DNA from: Marsupella aquatica
Taxonomy: Eukaryota; Marchantiophyta
Length of the DNA: 64,000 nt
Reading direction: 5' to 3'
Assembly: GCA_973895155.1 (NCBI GenBank)
Contig: OZ316892.1
Location: forward strand, 8,556,001-8,620,000
Below the pieces are notes generated by a model. The model did not search any database. It worked only from the letters and a program-made list of their open reading frames with translations, and was not told the DNA's origin. Each line of letters starts with the position of its first letter. Positions within the stretch are counted from its first letter, which is position 1. Below are positions 1-12,612 of this stretch, in pieces. Made by a program: the position numbers and the translations under genes.

Positions 1-39
1 TACAAAGAATAGGCTGGACACAACTTTTTGCATTTTAGA

Positions 40-560
40 TAGTGGGTACGGTCAACACGCACTTACAGTAAGGCTTTCCAGTAAACTAAGGGTTGGAGAT
101 GCTCTTCGCCAAAGATTAGCCTAGACAAGAATGGCTCATGGGTTAGTTAGTGGGTACGGTCAACGCCCAGTTACACTCAGGCTTTGCAGTAAGAGGGGAG
201 ATGCTCTAAGACCAAAATTTCGCCTTGAAAAGAATGGGTGATAGACAGTATGGTACTAAGCAATCATGACTGACAAGAATGGCGTGGCCAGAGCTAGAAA
301 GAGTGAAAGGACCAAATGGTGGAAGACCATACATATCTCTAGACACGCCTTAAACTTCGTCTTTGACTGACTGGGGTTGGACATGCTCTTGGGGCAAAAC
401 TTGGCCTAGAAAACAATGGCTGATAGGCAGGATAGTGCTAAAGCAATCATAACTGGCATGAATGGCCTGGCCAGAGCTAGAAAGAGTGAAAGACCCAACT
501 GGTGAAGGACCATAGATGTCTCTCGAGATCCTTTAAAGTTCGTGCCTGACTGACTGACTG
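40..560 (+). repeat. two short tandem duplications
   Basis: The phrase GTGGGTACGGTCAAC occurs at 42 and 150, giving a degenerate unit of about 108 bp. The phrase GCCAGAGCTAGAAAGAGTG occurs at 287 and 470, with flanking similarity from about 236 to 560, giving a second unit of about 183 bp. The copies have many substitutions, so the duplication is old. A GGAGATGCTCT-like phrase inside this region also recurs in the minisatellite of the NDL intron near 38.8 kb. Confidence 0.7.
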
Positions 561-3500
561 ACGGACGGACTTACAACTCATGATCATCAATTCATTTGCA
601 TGCAGGGTCATTTGGTCTAGCCCAGCCCAGCTCCCAGGCCTAAAACTCCACCAATTTCCCACACACTCTTTGATCGGATCATATATAGAGAGCAATGTAG
701 CTGCTATAGATACAATCATAAGCTTTTGTGCTCTCCCCTTTATTGGGTGTCTGACCTCTGGGATCCCGTCTATTCGTTTGACGCGTTTTGTTCTTTAGCA
801 CTGTGGTACATTCTAAGATGTACGGTACTTTTTAGAGCATAAACAACTATTTAACTCACAAAAATGAACACTGCAGATACTGTCCTCCACATTCAAGAGA
901 CCTAAACTCTTTTCCTGTTGCAAGGAAAAACTTTCGCATTTTGCAAACCCCCACCTATAGTATGTGACGATGGCAGCTGCTGCTTCTGTGACTTGGATGA
1001 GATCATTTGACCTTTGAAAGGGAGTTTGAACAGCTTCTCGGGACAGAAGTCAAGACACAACGTGGTCGAGGATCCCTCTGTGTCAGAGATAATCCTCATG
1101 AAACCTGATCAACAACAAAACTGATCGGATTGAACCGACACACAGACTGCAAACCTGCCAAAAGCAATCTTGAGAAAAGGTCAAGGAAGGATCCTTACTC
1201 CTTTTCACCAATGTGACCTTTCTGTCTAGATTTGAACATAATTGGGTATTTCAGGTGTAGTAATCTCTGGTCTCGAATGGACAGAATGTTGCTGCTGCTG
1301 TTGGTGTTCAAGAGATGTTGTCTAAGTACATAATTATATATATATCTCATGATCATAACAGTATTAAGTCTGAGTTGGACCCAAAGAGATCGTAACTGGG
1401 CCACTATGGCACCATAGCTGCTATATGCATATGCTACAGTACCGAATGGATACATTTCTTCAATTGATGTTTTCGAGGCAAAAGCAAAAGAAGAGATCGT
1501 AGCATAGGTCAAGGTATATACTGTCAACTTGACGGTGAATTCAATCGATGATAGTGCTGATTGACAGTCAGAACCTACTATGGACCGACAATCAAGCACA
1601 GAGCTGGCCTCGTGTTTGTCAAGGCTTTTCAGAAGCTGCACGAGGATTAATCTGTTCACTGGTTGGGATGGTCCTGGTTTCCAGTACAGGGTGCATATCG
1701 TAGCACATGTTGTGGTTCACTCGTGCCGGAGGACTATTGATTGCGCCTAAAGGCTCCTATTATACAAAAAGCAGATCGATGGGCACATAGGTGAATGTGA
1801 TCGGCCATCCACATGGGTCTCGACTCACCGATTTGTTTCCTCTGCTGTAGTTTGATTTTGAAAAGAGCTCAAGTCCTTTCCGGGACGGTGAGAAGAGGAC
1901 AAATTGAGACCCTGACTGGAGGTATTTTACCTTAGGTTCACTTTCTGATTGAATGGAATTATGCGGAGCCCTTTAGTCCGAGTTGCTCATCGTTTTCTTG
2001 GGGTCAGCTGGAAGGAAATTTGACGTTTTATCTCATTAATATTAGATCAATGCCTGAGCCAAAGTAGACAGGACCCAATAGGAACTTTGAATGTATTTCC
2101 ATTGAACCCAGAAATTATTCATGGTTGTACTGCCTTATTCATGCTACCTCTTGTGTTGAATAGTAGAACGCCAGAATCGCCGGTCGAGAACTATATGTTC
2201 CTATGCAGTAGTAAAGAGCATCAGCATAATGAAAAAAACTAGAAAAACATGGAGTAAAAGTGGGAAGACTTGAGACGCTGGCAGGGATCTATCCAAAAGG
2301 CTCGGAGCCTCGGACTCTGCTCCAGATGATGGTGCTCGTGCACCGAAAGACTCGCGGTTGCCAGACTGATCATTCCGCAGAATGGGGCCAGGATGCAACG
2401 GAGGGAGGCCGCAAGTGCAGGGAGCAGTAACAGCAGGAAGGGGTCGATGCGTCTCATTTGGGAAGCCTACAGAAACCGTTGCTCGTTTGATTGATAGCTT
2501 GCTACTGTGCTGTAGATACTGTAGCGACAGAATGTCAACAGCAGCTCAGTACTGAACTCAGTAACTCAGAAATCGCTCTGCCCATTCTCAAAGGTAAGTA
2601 TAAGTACAAGGGCTGAGTACCATGGCTGAGTACCACTACCACAGCCTTACCGGTCCAAGAGACGACAAGAATGCCGCAGTCTCGAGGATAATTATGCATC
2701 AGTGTTGACATTAATTTGACAGCGTACCTCTCGCGATGAGACGATGATGAGATGATCGGTGGTTTCAACTTTCAAACGACAGGAGAATTTGAAATTTGAA
2801 TCAATGGAAGGCTTAATAAGAAGTCGATTGTGAAGTCAGAGGGCAGAGGGATCCAAAAGTCAAAAGTCCACTTGTTATTATAAGATTTCCTGAAAAATTC
2901 CTCAAATCGCAGTCAGATCTGGGAGTTCACACCTGAAGAGGGCTGCCGACCGGATGAAGAGGAAGAGCACGATTTTTAGGACACAAAGCCTTCAATTAAG
3001 CGCTGGTCAACCTGGAGGATTGGATGGTTGGATGGGGTGGAGCTTATTTAACCAGTCGACAAGTTGGGTTGCGGAAGAGATTCGGCCGCATTAATCATAA
3101 CCCCGATTGACAACTGTACTGGGTAAACAGCTCAGGGGAAGGCGGAGAACTGGAGAATTGATTCGTGGAGACGTCAGCGTAACAAAAGAAAGATCTCTCA
3201 AGGCTTCGGGCTGGCAGCTGTAATGCTCTGAGTTTTATAAGTTGTAGTCAAATTTCTTACGAAGCAAAAAAGAAAGAACGATAGAGTCACAAACAATTAG
3301 TCACGATGCATAGCCGTCTCCTACTTTTCTTGACTGACGGTGTAGAACTTGTTTGTGAAATCTAACTCAGCACGGTCTCTCTTATTATGAGAGCTGCAGT
3401 TCATGGTTGTCAACTGTTGAGACACTACCGCAGCCCAGGGGAAGACTTCTCTGATCAGGGTCCACAAAGGCGTCCGACAAAGGCAAATATCCAGCATCTC

Positions 3501-5699
3501 CATCGCCACTTTCGGTCTGTTCACAAGTACTGTAGAGTTGGTACCATTACGTCAGTTGCATTCAGGATGGCTGGCTATCCTTTGTTTACTTCCCGTTTGT
3601 CTACCTGCTTACAGGGGACCCGCCAAGCTCAGTCACTGCTGGCGCTGCTCTCCTGTAGTGCTCTTGTTGTTATCTGCTGGCTTTACTCGCTTAACCAAAA
3701 TTCCAATACCAAGAGTCCAATCATTCGAATTACTTCTCATTGGACTTACGGTCTGCTGCCTATCTGTCAAATGTCTGAAGTTAAGCTAACAAGATACTTC
3801 TTGTTTAGCGCTGTATGTTAGAGCAGCATCCCAACTGCAATTGGGTTACGTAGCAGCTTTCGTTCATGTTCTTCAGATCTTTCTCCTTCTCGCCTTGAAT
3901 TTTTTTTCAGATACTCAGTATCATTGAAACTGAACTGGGTACAATAGAGGACACAGAAATGGCAACCAACATTCCAACCTCATTGATTGACTAACTGCTT
4001 ACTTGTACGCAACCGTAAGTTTTAAGTTCATTGGATTGTCAATTCGTCACTTCCGTACTCACCCACCTTGCTTGCTTTCGAGGAACTTGACATAATTTCG
4101 CTCGCTTGCTTGCTTACTTTCTTGGAACTCCAGGACAACAAAAAAAATCAGACAAGTCTGACTGTGTCTCGTCCCATGGGACAAGATTGATGAACGAAGA
4201 AGCGCAACGTAGCGTTCGCGTACCCCATCATTCTCTATGGTATCTCACTTTCGCTGCCCGTCATTGGGCCTAGCGTGGGAATCTAGACTATGCATGCATG
4301 ATCTTACTGACCACAGAACCGCCTTCCAACAGTATGTCACAGAATTCAATACTGTGCCAGCCTCTTAGACTTGAAAATTCCGCTCAATTACACTACGAGG
4401 TGAAACAGCATGTAGATAAGTGGAATACCGTGTCATCTCTCCTCTGTCAAGTTTAGCAATTCAAATATTTCTTTGAATTCCTCTCTTTTGTGGATCCGGT
4501 AGGGGATGATTGTGCTGTGCAGACTAGCCCAATCTAGACCAATCTGCGCAAGACGAGGACGGCGGCGGCCAAGTGTTCAGTCCTTTACTGTAGACTGCAC
4601 TGATGGATGAGAGCTTCTGCAGGAGTGCAGGCCGGCAGGCCCTCCCCTCTGACGATAATTATGATGATGCTGGGTGAAGTCAAGTAACACAGTAGTCTGT
4701 CGTTGGTTCAATATGCACAGTGGTTCCTCAACTTCAGTTCCCATCCACCCCGATTCGAAAGACCAGGAGCATGATTACCCAAGAAAAATTAGTAGAGTAA
4801 CCGAATGTAGTTGAACGAATTCCCTCCTCTCCTGCCATGAGCACTCGCAGTGATTGTGTAAGCTTGTTCCGATCGGTTAATGGAAGCAATGTTATTTTGC
4901 AGTTTTTACCATTGCATCCCTCATAGCTGGTAGTCCACGATGTCTGTCGTCTACAGTCCACGAGTCGGTAGATCAAAACAGAGAACTGCAAAAATTGCAT
5001 TAATGTTTTCGAGCCAAAACAAAGGCAGAGTGAATGGAACTCAATGAAATCTTTCAAGGCAAAAACAAAGGCAGAGTATCCAAATGCACTAGAACAGATA
5101 ACATAGTTCATCCATTTTATCTAGCATTAACATACTCCTTTTAGGCCAACTCAGCAGAATGCACTTGAATTCACAAATTAGGTCATCGATTTATGTGTAG
5201 TGTGTACTTTGAATATCACAAAGTCATCAGAAATCTGGAGAGAAAGTTGAGCAATTCTTCAAATGCAGCTCAGCCCACTAGGCATTGGCCTACCGTGCAA
5301 GCTACCGGCGACGTTTGCGTGCAATGTGCATGTGCGTCAACGAGGAGCTTTTCCCGTCGTCACAATTATTGTCCATCACTTTGCTTTCTTTGGGTTAACT
5401 GGCATCCTTATTATAATAAAGGAGATGTGACTGAAGAAACGAGACGCATTTTTATACTTTTCTTGGAATTGACCTATGAATCTATGAATCGATGAGACGG
5501 CGCTCCTAAAACAGACCACAATCAAACTCCGCGTTCCCTTTAATTATGTCCATTTCCTGATTATTCACTGTGCAAATTCTGGACAGATCTCGTGAGAGAG
5601 AAGGAAGCTACACAAGCACCGCACTTTCCCTCCTCTCTCCAATGTCCTTCTTTAATCTGTCGAAAGCGCGTCGTTTCTGGGATTGTGATCGTTAGTATA

Positions 5700-5960
5700 G
5701 GGCGTGGCAAGGTTCCTGCTCACCAGCTTTACAGCAGCAGGGCGAGAAATGCGCCGACTTGTGGAGTCTAATAAGCCGAAAGACGATCGATCATGAGAGC
5801 CGTGAAAGTATTTCTGAGATTAAAATCGCCAACATGGGCGGTGGCATTGTGGCAAGGTTCCTGCTCACCAGCTTTACAGCACTAAGAGGACGAGAATCTC
5901 GCCGACTGCTGGAGGCTAAATGAGACGACCAAAGAATTCGATCATGAGCCATGAAAGTCG
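5700..5960 (+). repeat. 145-bp tandem duplication
   Basis: GGCAAGGTTCCTGCTCACCA followed by GCTTTACAGCA occurs at 5706 and again at 5851, a period of 145 bp. Similarity continues through the GCCGACT and GATCATGAG phrases of both copies. There are two copies, and no coding frame is preserved across them. Confidence 0.75.
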
Positions 5961-8900
5961 AACAATGTCGGAGCATACATTACGGCTCTAATAAGTTCAA
6001 AACCTCATCGATCTGCTGTCTATTGGATGGAATTCAAAATGATTTTTCAAGGCAAAAAAAAAGCTCATCGATCACACAAGCATCCATTATTAAGACTTCG
6101 TCGATGCTGCCAATAAGTCCGAGCAGCCCCCAAAAACCAACACGAGCTTCGGATCCCCACATCCCGGTATGAAGTTGCTTTTCATCAGTCTTTCTGTCTC
6201 CCAGCATTGCACTCGTGGCCTCGTGGGCTCGTGGCTGAGAAGAATGTTCATTCTTTTGCCCTCAACATTCAGCACACTTTGTCCTCAAGACTCATTTACT
6301 AGAATCCTTTGGGTCCCACTCCTCATTTATTGCAACAATTTGGGTCCACTCCACTCCTAGGTGTGCTACCGTATCTGTCAGCGTTTTCAACGTTTTTGTT
6401 TTTTGGGGAATGTCGGCGGGAGAAGATGCTAGGAATCTTCACTATAGGTGTTTACTTAATTATTTACTCACCCTTAGATCTCCCTAGATTTAATGATGAC
6501 CATTAGATTCAGCTAATGGGGTCTATGACCAGGTGGTAAACTGGCTAATATGATAGAAACAATATAGCATTTTCTTGCCAAAAGTGGCCAACACTTTTGG
6601 GGAGGTGGAATCTGCCATCTAAAAACTTCGCATCTAAAAATACACTGCTACCTATGTCTCTTTCCATAGGGACATCTCAAACCCATGTCACCTGATTCAC
6701 CTGAACTCTACTTGTTATTTTTCTTTGGCCTTCTGGCGGTGACTTGCCTTCTTGGGGAACTTGTTCCCCCCATCTGTGGGGTTCATGCAGACTACATTAT
6801 ACTTTAAAATATATAAATAAATCATTGTAAAAAAAATGCCCGACCCCATTCTTGCTGAGGAGTCCATTGAAAGAGTGAGAAGTTTGTTTGGAATGAGTGT
6901 TGGGATGGGTGAACCCAGAAAACTAACGCGAGAGGGTTGTTTGTTGACTGGGGTTGAAAGACTTTAACCAAGGTGACCCCATCAACTCAATGCCATAACT
7001 GTTATGGGCTGAATGTCAATAGTGGGAACAGACACTCCACTGCCCAAAAACATTGCAGGAGCCAAAACATTACCTGGCGGGTTCATGGTCATAGTGCTGA
7101 CAGCAGAGATGGCATCTCAAACCCCTCGGCTCTGGCTCTGGTCACGGTCGCGCAGAGGTTTTCCTGGTGGTGAACTTGCAAATAGGTGGTTTACCACTTG
7201 GACCTGTGACCTATGTCCAAAACTAATACTTTGGGGCTGGGAATTTTGTTGTGGCCCTTCAGGTTTGAGATGCCCTATGAGAGCATTCACCTCAGTTGCT
7301 ATACAAGGGGGACGGCGGCAAATATATAAAGAGGTTCTGCTTGGAAATCCATTTTCTGACTCCCCACTGGAACTCAATAGGGTTCCACTCATGCCCCAGG
7401 CCAAGCAAAACTGGCACCCTCTGCACTATTTCTACCCTCCACTAGCACCACAGGAAGAAACAAGTCTTCCTGCCATGGGAAGTTGTTTCAGTAGGAGTGG
7501 GTGAGAAGTAATGTTGGGACTTGGATATGACAACCTACAGGAGTCAAGTTGGGCAATGTGTTTGTAGTCACAAAAACACACTGAAATGAGCTGTACTGTA
7601 GAATGATGGAGAAGATTGCAAGTTGGGAAGTAACTTGTCTGAGTCTCTCATTTGGAGAAGATTATGAGGTGAAAGGAATGTGGCTGTGTTGTATGTGTTT
7701 TACTTGAGTTCGAAGGCTGGGGGGCCTCACTCCTAGGGAGGTCCCATATCACCCGCAAAGTTTCCAAGTAATAAACATCCTAACACTTAACAAAATAAAG
7801 CTCAGGGGGGTCACTATATGAAGGGTCATACATCACGTGCGACGGTTTGGGTCATTTATGACCCCCCTAAGTCACTTTCTAGAAAGTTGTACGGCACCAA
7901 TCATGTGATGACACGTATGCATTTTGCAATTAAACAACCCTATATTTCCATAGAAGACTTAATAAGTCTTCCGCCAAAACCATTTAAATGGCCCTATACT
8001 TCGTCGCACATGATATGCCACTTCCATGGAAGTGACCCCCCCCCCCCGAGAAATAAAGCAGAGTTTTAGTATTTTTGAACCCCTAACTTTATGGTATTCT
8101 AGGAATATTCTCACATTTGGTTTTTAAAAACCCTACAATTCTTATAAGTCTCAAAATTGGATTAAAACACCTCTATATTTCTTCAACAAAACTTATAAAG
8201 TCTTCAGCACAATTTACTTTAAAAACCCTAGACTTCTTCGCGTGTGATGGGTTGGAAGAAAAGAAGTGAGGGAGCCTGGGTTCAAAGGTTGGGATGTAAA
8301 GGTCAGAACATTTGTAGACTTTGCTCTTGGACTTTTGCTTAACAAGTTGTCGAGCCTGGCTAATGACAGTTCACGCACAAAGTTTCCACACTAATACACA
8401 CCAGACCATTGGTTCAGGTCGCAAACTGATCGAAGGGCCAGTTACATGCAAGACATCTCAACCTACTCACCCTGAAACAGTCAGACCCAGCCTGATGCTG
8501 ACAAAGGAGTGTAGGCCACTCGAGCATGTGATTCCAATCTTAAGCAGTGAAGTTGTCACTCATGATTGTCCACTTGAGTCAGAGTACCAGGAATTTCATG
8601 GTTGGCCCATGGACTAAGGATGAAGTCAATTTTGTCCAAGTTCCGTTGTAGTTGTCTGGTTTTCCTCATGGATCTGCTGACAGCAATCATAGATTTGAGG
8701 TGATCTGATGTGCTCTTGAGAATAACCCAGTTGGCTAAGCGACGCAGAAAATTTGAGTACACTTTTGCATTTAGTTTGCACCAATTTGTGTTGGACAGTT
8801 CAGTCAGAACCACAACTGGCCCAGGATTCCGGGAAACCTTAAACATCCTTTTCCTTACACAATGCATTTTCCTTATACAATACATTTTGAACGATACATT

Positions 8901-9302
8901 TTCCTTATAGTTCTCTTTCTTCCAAAATTAAATTTCTAGAAACACCTCCAGTAGTTCGAATTTGGGAACGGTCACATTTTGGGTGTGTTTAAACTTGTTT
9001 ACTGTCATAGTTTTTAGGTTTTTCTGCAAAATAGGACAAATGTACTAAAAAGTGCCTAACAAAGTACAAAAGTGATGATCTCATACGAGCTCCTAAAGAC
9101 TACTACATTTGTCATGATTCTTTGTGTAAAGCAGTGTTAGTACCAATAATGAGACCTGTAATGATAGGTATATGTTTTTTACACATCTTTGCCATTCAAG
9201 GCTGCCACGTAAAGCTTCTTTTCCTCATATTATTCAGTACAAAAACTACAATATTTTTATATAATTTTTGAAGGACAGACGTCTGTTTTAAGCAACTGTA
9301 GT

Positions 9303-9310
9303 GTTCTCTC
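9303..9310 (+). repeat. left target-site duplication of hAT element
   Basis: GTTCTCTC directly precedes the terminal CAGCGT. The matching copy at 17222-17229 is GTCCTCTC. Seven of eight bases agree, which fits an 8-bp hAT duplication with one later mutation. Confidence 0.8.
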
Positions 9311-9345
9311 CAGCGTATTTTTTAAGGATTTTGATTTTTCGCCAG
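9311..9345 (+). repeat. left terminal inverted repeat of hAT element
   Basis: CAGCGTATTTTTTA and the following TTTTTCGCCAGA align with the inverted right end (CAGCGTTCTTTTTA, then ATTTTCGCTAGA). The outermost six bases are identical. Confidence 0.82.
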
Positions 9346-11500
9346 ACTGGCGATTTCTCCAAGTGTAGAGGTGGGGGAGGTGGCTACTGGGAGCGGCCGA
9401 CCATAGTTTTTAGTGGCGAACCACATTAGCAAAGTGGTTCATTACTGGCGAATGATGTTAACTACAGTCACCGTAGCTGGCGAATGCAAATTGCCGACTG
9501 TAGTGGGAGATGGCAAATGAGGTTGAGTGCAGTCGGCGGACTGGCTAATGCAAGATTTGCACTGGTGTGGGAGATGGAAAAAGAGGAAGTGACAAAAGCG
9601 GCCATCGAGAAAACATCGAGAAAACAGCACCAAGAAGTGCACATTCCTTCAGAAAACTTGCAAGTGTGGGAAATGCAAAGATGACAGTTTATTGAGCAAA
9701 TTGGCCTGTATAAACATTATAATCGAAATTTCAACAGGTGCTCCCGTCCTTTGTACTGTTGCTATAAATGTCTGCACTAAAGTCCGCTCAAACTACAGAG
9801 GAGAATTGAACCCCTGACTGTGTGCACACAGTCCTTCCCAAGTCCCCCTACCCCCCTAGCCTATCTAAATCTAATCCCCACTAAGACATCCATCACAAGA
9901 AAAACATATCACATATCAGCTTCTAAATGTACTCGGCCTCGCATACACGTTTCAATCAATCTAACCAACAACTCCACGCCTTTCCTCCTCCAGCCAATGT
10001 GTAATGGCATCCTGGAATGGGAAATCATCTAAAGAGAAAAACTTCTGAGTGAACATCCGCACCGTGCAATCCAAATGACTCCCCAATCTGTTCCTAAGCT
10101 TACTCTTCACAAATGACATAGTGGAGAAAATTCGTTCATCCTCCACTGAACCTGTCACCATGACCACAGCAATTTCCGCAAGCTTAAACCACTCCCCCAT
10201 CTTTGCCCGAATCAAAGGATTCGCCCCCAATCTCTTCCATAGTCGTGTCATGGGATTTTTAATGTCAGGGTTAAACTCTTGCTCTCCCATTACCTTGGCA
10301 GCATTCGCCTCCATGGTTAGCTTGAAAAAACTCTGTTCATCTCGCAGCAAGCCGTAATCGAGAATAGGATCGATGACAGCAGTACTGTCCTCACCTGATT
10401 CACCTTCACGGGAAATCGACTTTGGATCACAGAAGCTTGTCTTGATCACTTGAAGGTACCAGCCAAAATTCTCCTCTGCATCGTCTCTTTCCCAATACTG
10501 CGGATGGACTATGCCCAGAGCGTTCAACAGGTCAACGTTAGGAAACCATGTGTCAAACAGCTTAATCAACTTTGATGCTGCTTCTTTACACTGATTCTTC
10601 ACAGTATAAACAACATGGTCGAATGCATGTCGTGTAACAGGTAAGTCATGCCCAAGAATCTCATCAAACCAATGGGTCGGATAGTTGTGGTCACCAATTC
10701 GAAAGGAGAGATACTCCACGCTAGTCTCCAAATCAGTCATCCACTCATGACTAACAGTGTGTGATCGACCAGCTACAATCTCCTGAAATGTATGAAATGC
10801 CCCTGGCCTAAAGGAGGTTGCAAATCCACGTAATAACAGTGCAATTCTGCCTGATGTACCTTTACAACACATACTAATGAAATCTTGGATCATGACATCC
10901 CTGGATTGGGCAAACACAATCAGGTCATGCACAGATTTCAGCAAAGGCAATAAACATGGCAAGGATATGAACGTCTCCAGGTCCAATAATAGCTTCGCAT
11001 TGGACTTTGCAGTTGCAAGTGTGGCCCCATTTGTAGACATTTGCACAACAAGTGTCTTGTACTCACGTAACACACTCTGCAACGGTTGTAGAAGGGAAAT
11101 CCATTGAGTCTTGCTGTTCCATTCAATCTTCCGGCCCTCGGTCTCCAACTCAGCAGCGAGCCGTTGAAACTCTAGTTGTCGTTTGGGGCTGTGAGCAAAA
11201 TATGAATGCAGGCTGGAGACAAGGGCCTCGATCTTTTGTACAACTAGCAAGGAGTCCAATTTCTCCACATAGATGTTAGTCCTGTGAGCGCAACAATGCA
11301 AGCCAGTCATGAATGGAGCATGGTGTTTCTGTATGCGAGCCAAAACCCCTGTTCGATGCCCTTGAAAAACGACAGCTCCATCTGCTCCAAAGCTCACTAG
11401 CTTTGAAGCTACTTCTTTCCAACCAAGATTACCACAGTCTCCAGTCAAGGACTCCACCACAACAGTAGTCAAGTTCGCAGCATCAGCGCCATTGGTCAAC

Positions 11501-11505
11501 TTTTG
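11501..11505 (+). repeat. target-site duplication of nested element (left)
   Basis: TTTTG, identical to 15337-15341. Keeping one copy restores a continuous hAT transposase frame across the site (SLQ directly followed by KLTNGAD). Confidence 0.85.
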
Positions 11506-12182
11506 TGTCACCTGCTTATCAAACGATTTACACGACAAATACGTATTTACTCCTACTAAAATCGTTTGTTATCGTATGACAGGAACGTGGAGGGACGCTA
11601 TTAGGATTCTATTGCATGTAGGATGAGTATGTTTATTTTTGCTCCCGGAAATGTAATTTTTGATCAAGTCTACCGACTAGCCGCTCTGCTTTTGATCAAG
11701 TCCCATGGACTACGCCACACACACACTCCTACTGGTCGTTGGTGGAGTGCTGTCACCACCCCTCCCTACTCACATGGTTGACCAAACCGTGCAAGGATTC
11801 CTTAGATGTTTCTTGGGGAAAGAATACAATCGTGAACCAAAAAAGGTAACACCACACCAAAACTTGAGGAATCAAACCAAATCCATATATTTTGGCAAAA
11901 CGTCGTAACACATTGCAAGGACAACCCGGCCTCCTGCCGTCTGCCCAACTACTGCCTCACTGGGGCAAGTGTGTAAACATCTACCTCACTACTCTGGCTT
12001 GATTCCCCCTTCTGGCTATGAGCTATCTTCCCTAAGCAAACACTAGACTGAGTCCCGCCCCTCACTACTACGGGGCTCTCCCCCTAAATACCAAAAAACA
12101 CACCAAAGTACCCTTCATGGGGCCACAACGATGGCGGCTTACCCTAGCGGCGCCACTAAACCCTTCACTAAGAAACCCCTAA

Positions 12183-12236
12183 ACTAAAAGCATGCGGCAC
12201 ACACATGCTTCTAAAACCCTAAACCCTAAACTAACA
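12183..12236 (+). repeat. short interstitial plant telomere-type repeats
   Basis: CCCTAAA units occur next to one another around 12214-12232, with one more CCCCTAAA nearby at about 12177. AGCATG and CATGCT flank a small palindrome. It lies inside the nested element, so it travelled there with the insert and is not a chromosome end. Confidence 0.6.
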
Positions 12237-12612
12237 ATGGGGCCGATGGTGCCTTCGACGGCGCCCCAACATTACTCCGTGAACCGTGAAATTGTAAGGA
12301 ACCCCACAATGGCTGAAACTAGGTGCCCTTCCACTTGCACTTCTGAGTTCACCCCTGGATAGCCCTCCTCTTTCTGATCACGAATCACTCAACCGCTCTC
12401 GAAACGGACATCGGACGACCAAGTTATGGCCGTTTCCATATCCCGTAAACACAACTTCGTCGGGCCATAACCTGCTCATCCTGGCTCTGTTTGAGGAGCG
12501 CCGCCCCTTGTTGGAATCAGCTTCGCGAGCTCTTTCCAACAAGCCCGTGAGTGACCCCTAAAAAAAAAATTGGAAAGTCCAGGGTCCGTACAACCACGTC
12601 CGTACGACCACT

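Larger units (their letters stand above)
1..9310. other. gene-free region left of the hAT element
   Basis: I see no coding region I would defend in these 9.3 kb. The open frames are short, overlap on both strands, lack recognisable motifs and cannot be joined into a family with plausible splice sites. The region contains small duplications (listed separately), a run of 12 C at about 8036-8047, and AT-rich stretches. It may hold decayed transposon sequence or non-coding transcripts, which cannot be told from sequence alone. Confidence 0.6.

Noticed and set aside
3387-3821. 144-codon plus-strand open frame
   Set aside because: No motif and no similarity to a known plant protein that I can recognise; a second frame overlaps it.
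7013-7504. 163-codon plus-strand open frame
   Set aside because: Both strands are open over much of it, with no recognisable domain; chance open frame is more likely.
8270-8300. tRNA gene suggested by GGTTCAAAG-like B box
   Set aside because: No matching A box or cloverleaf could be drawn around it.
12183-12236. Telomere or chromosome end
   Set aside because: Only two or three CCCTAAA units inside a nested transposon; not an array.
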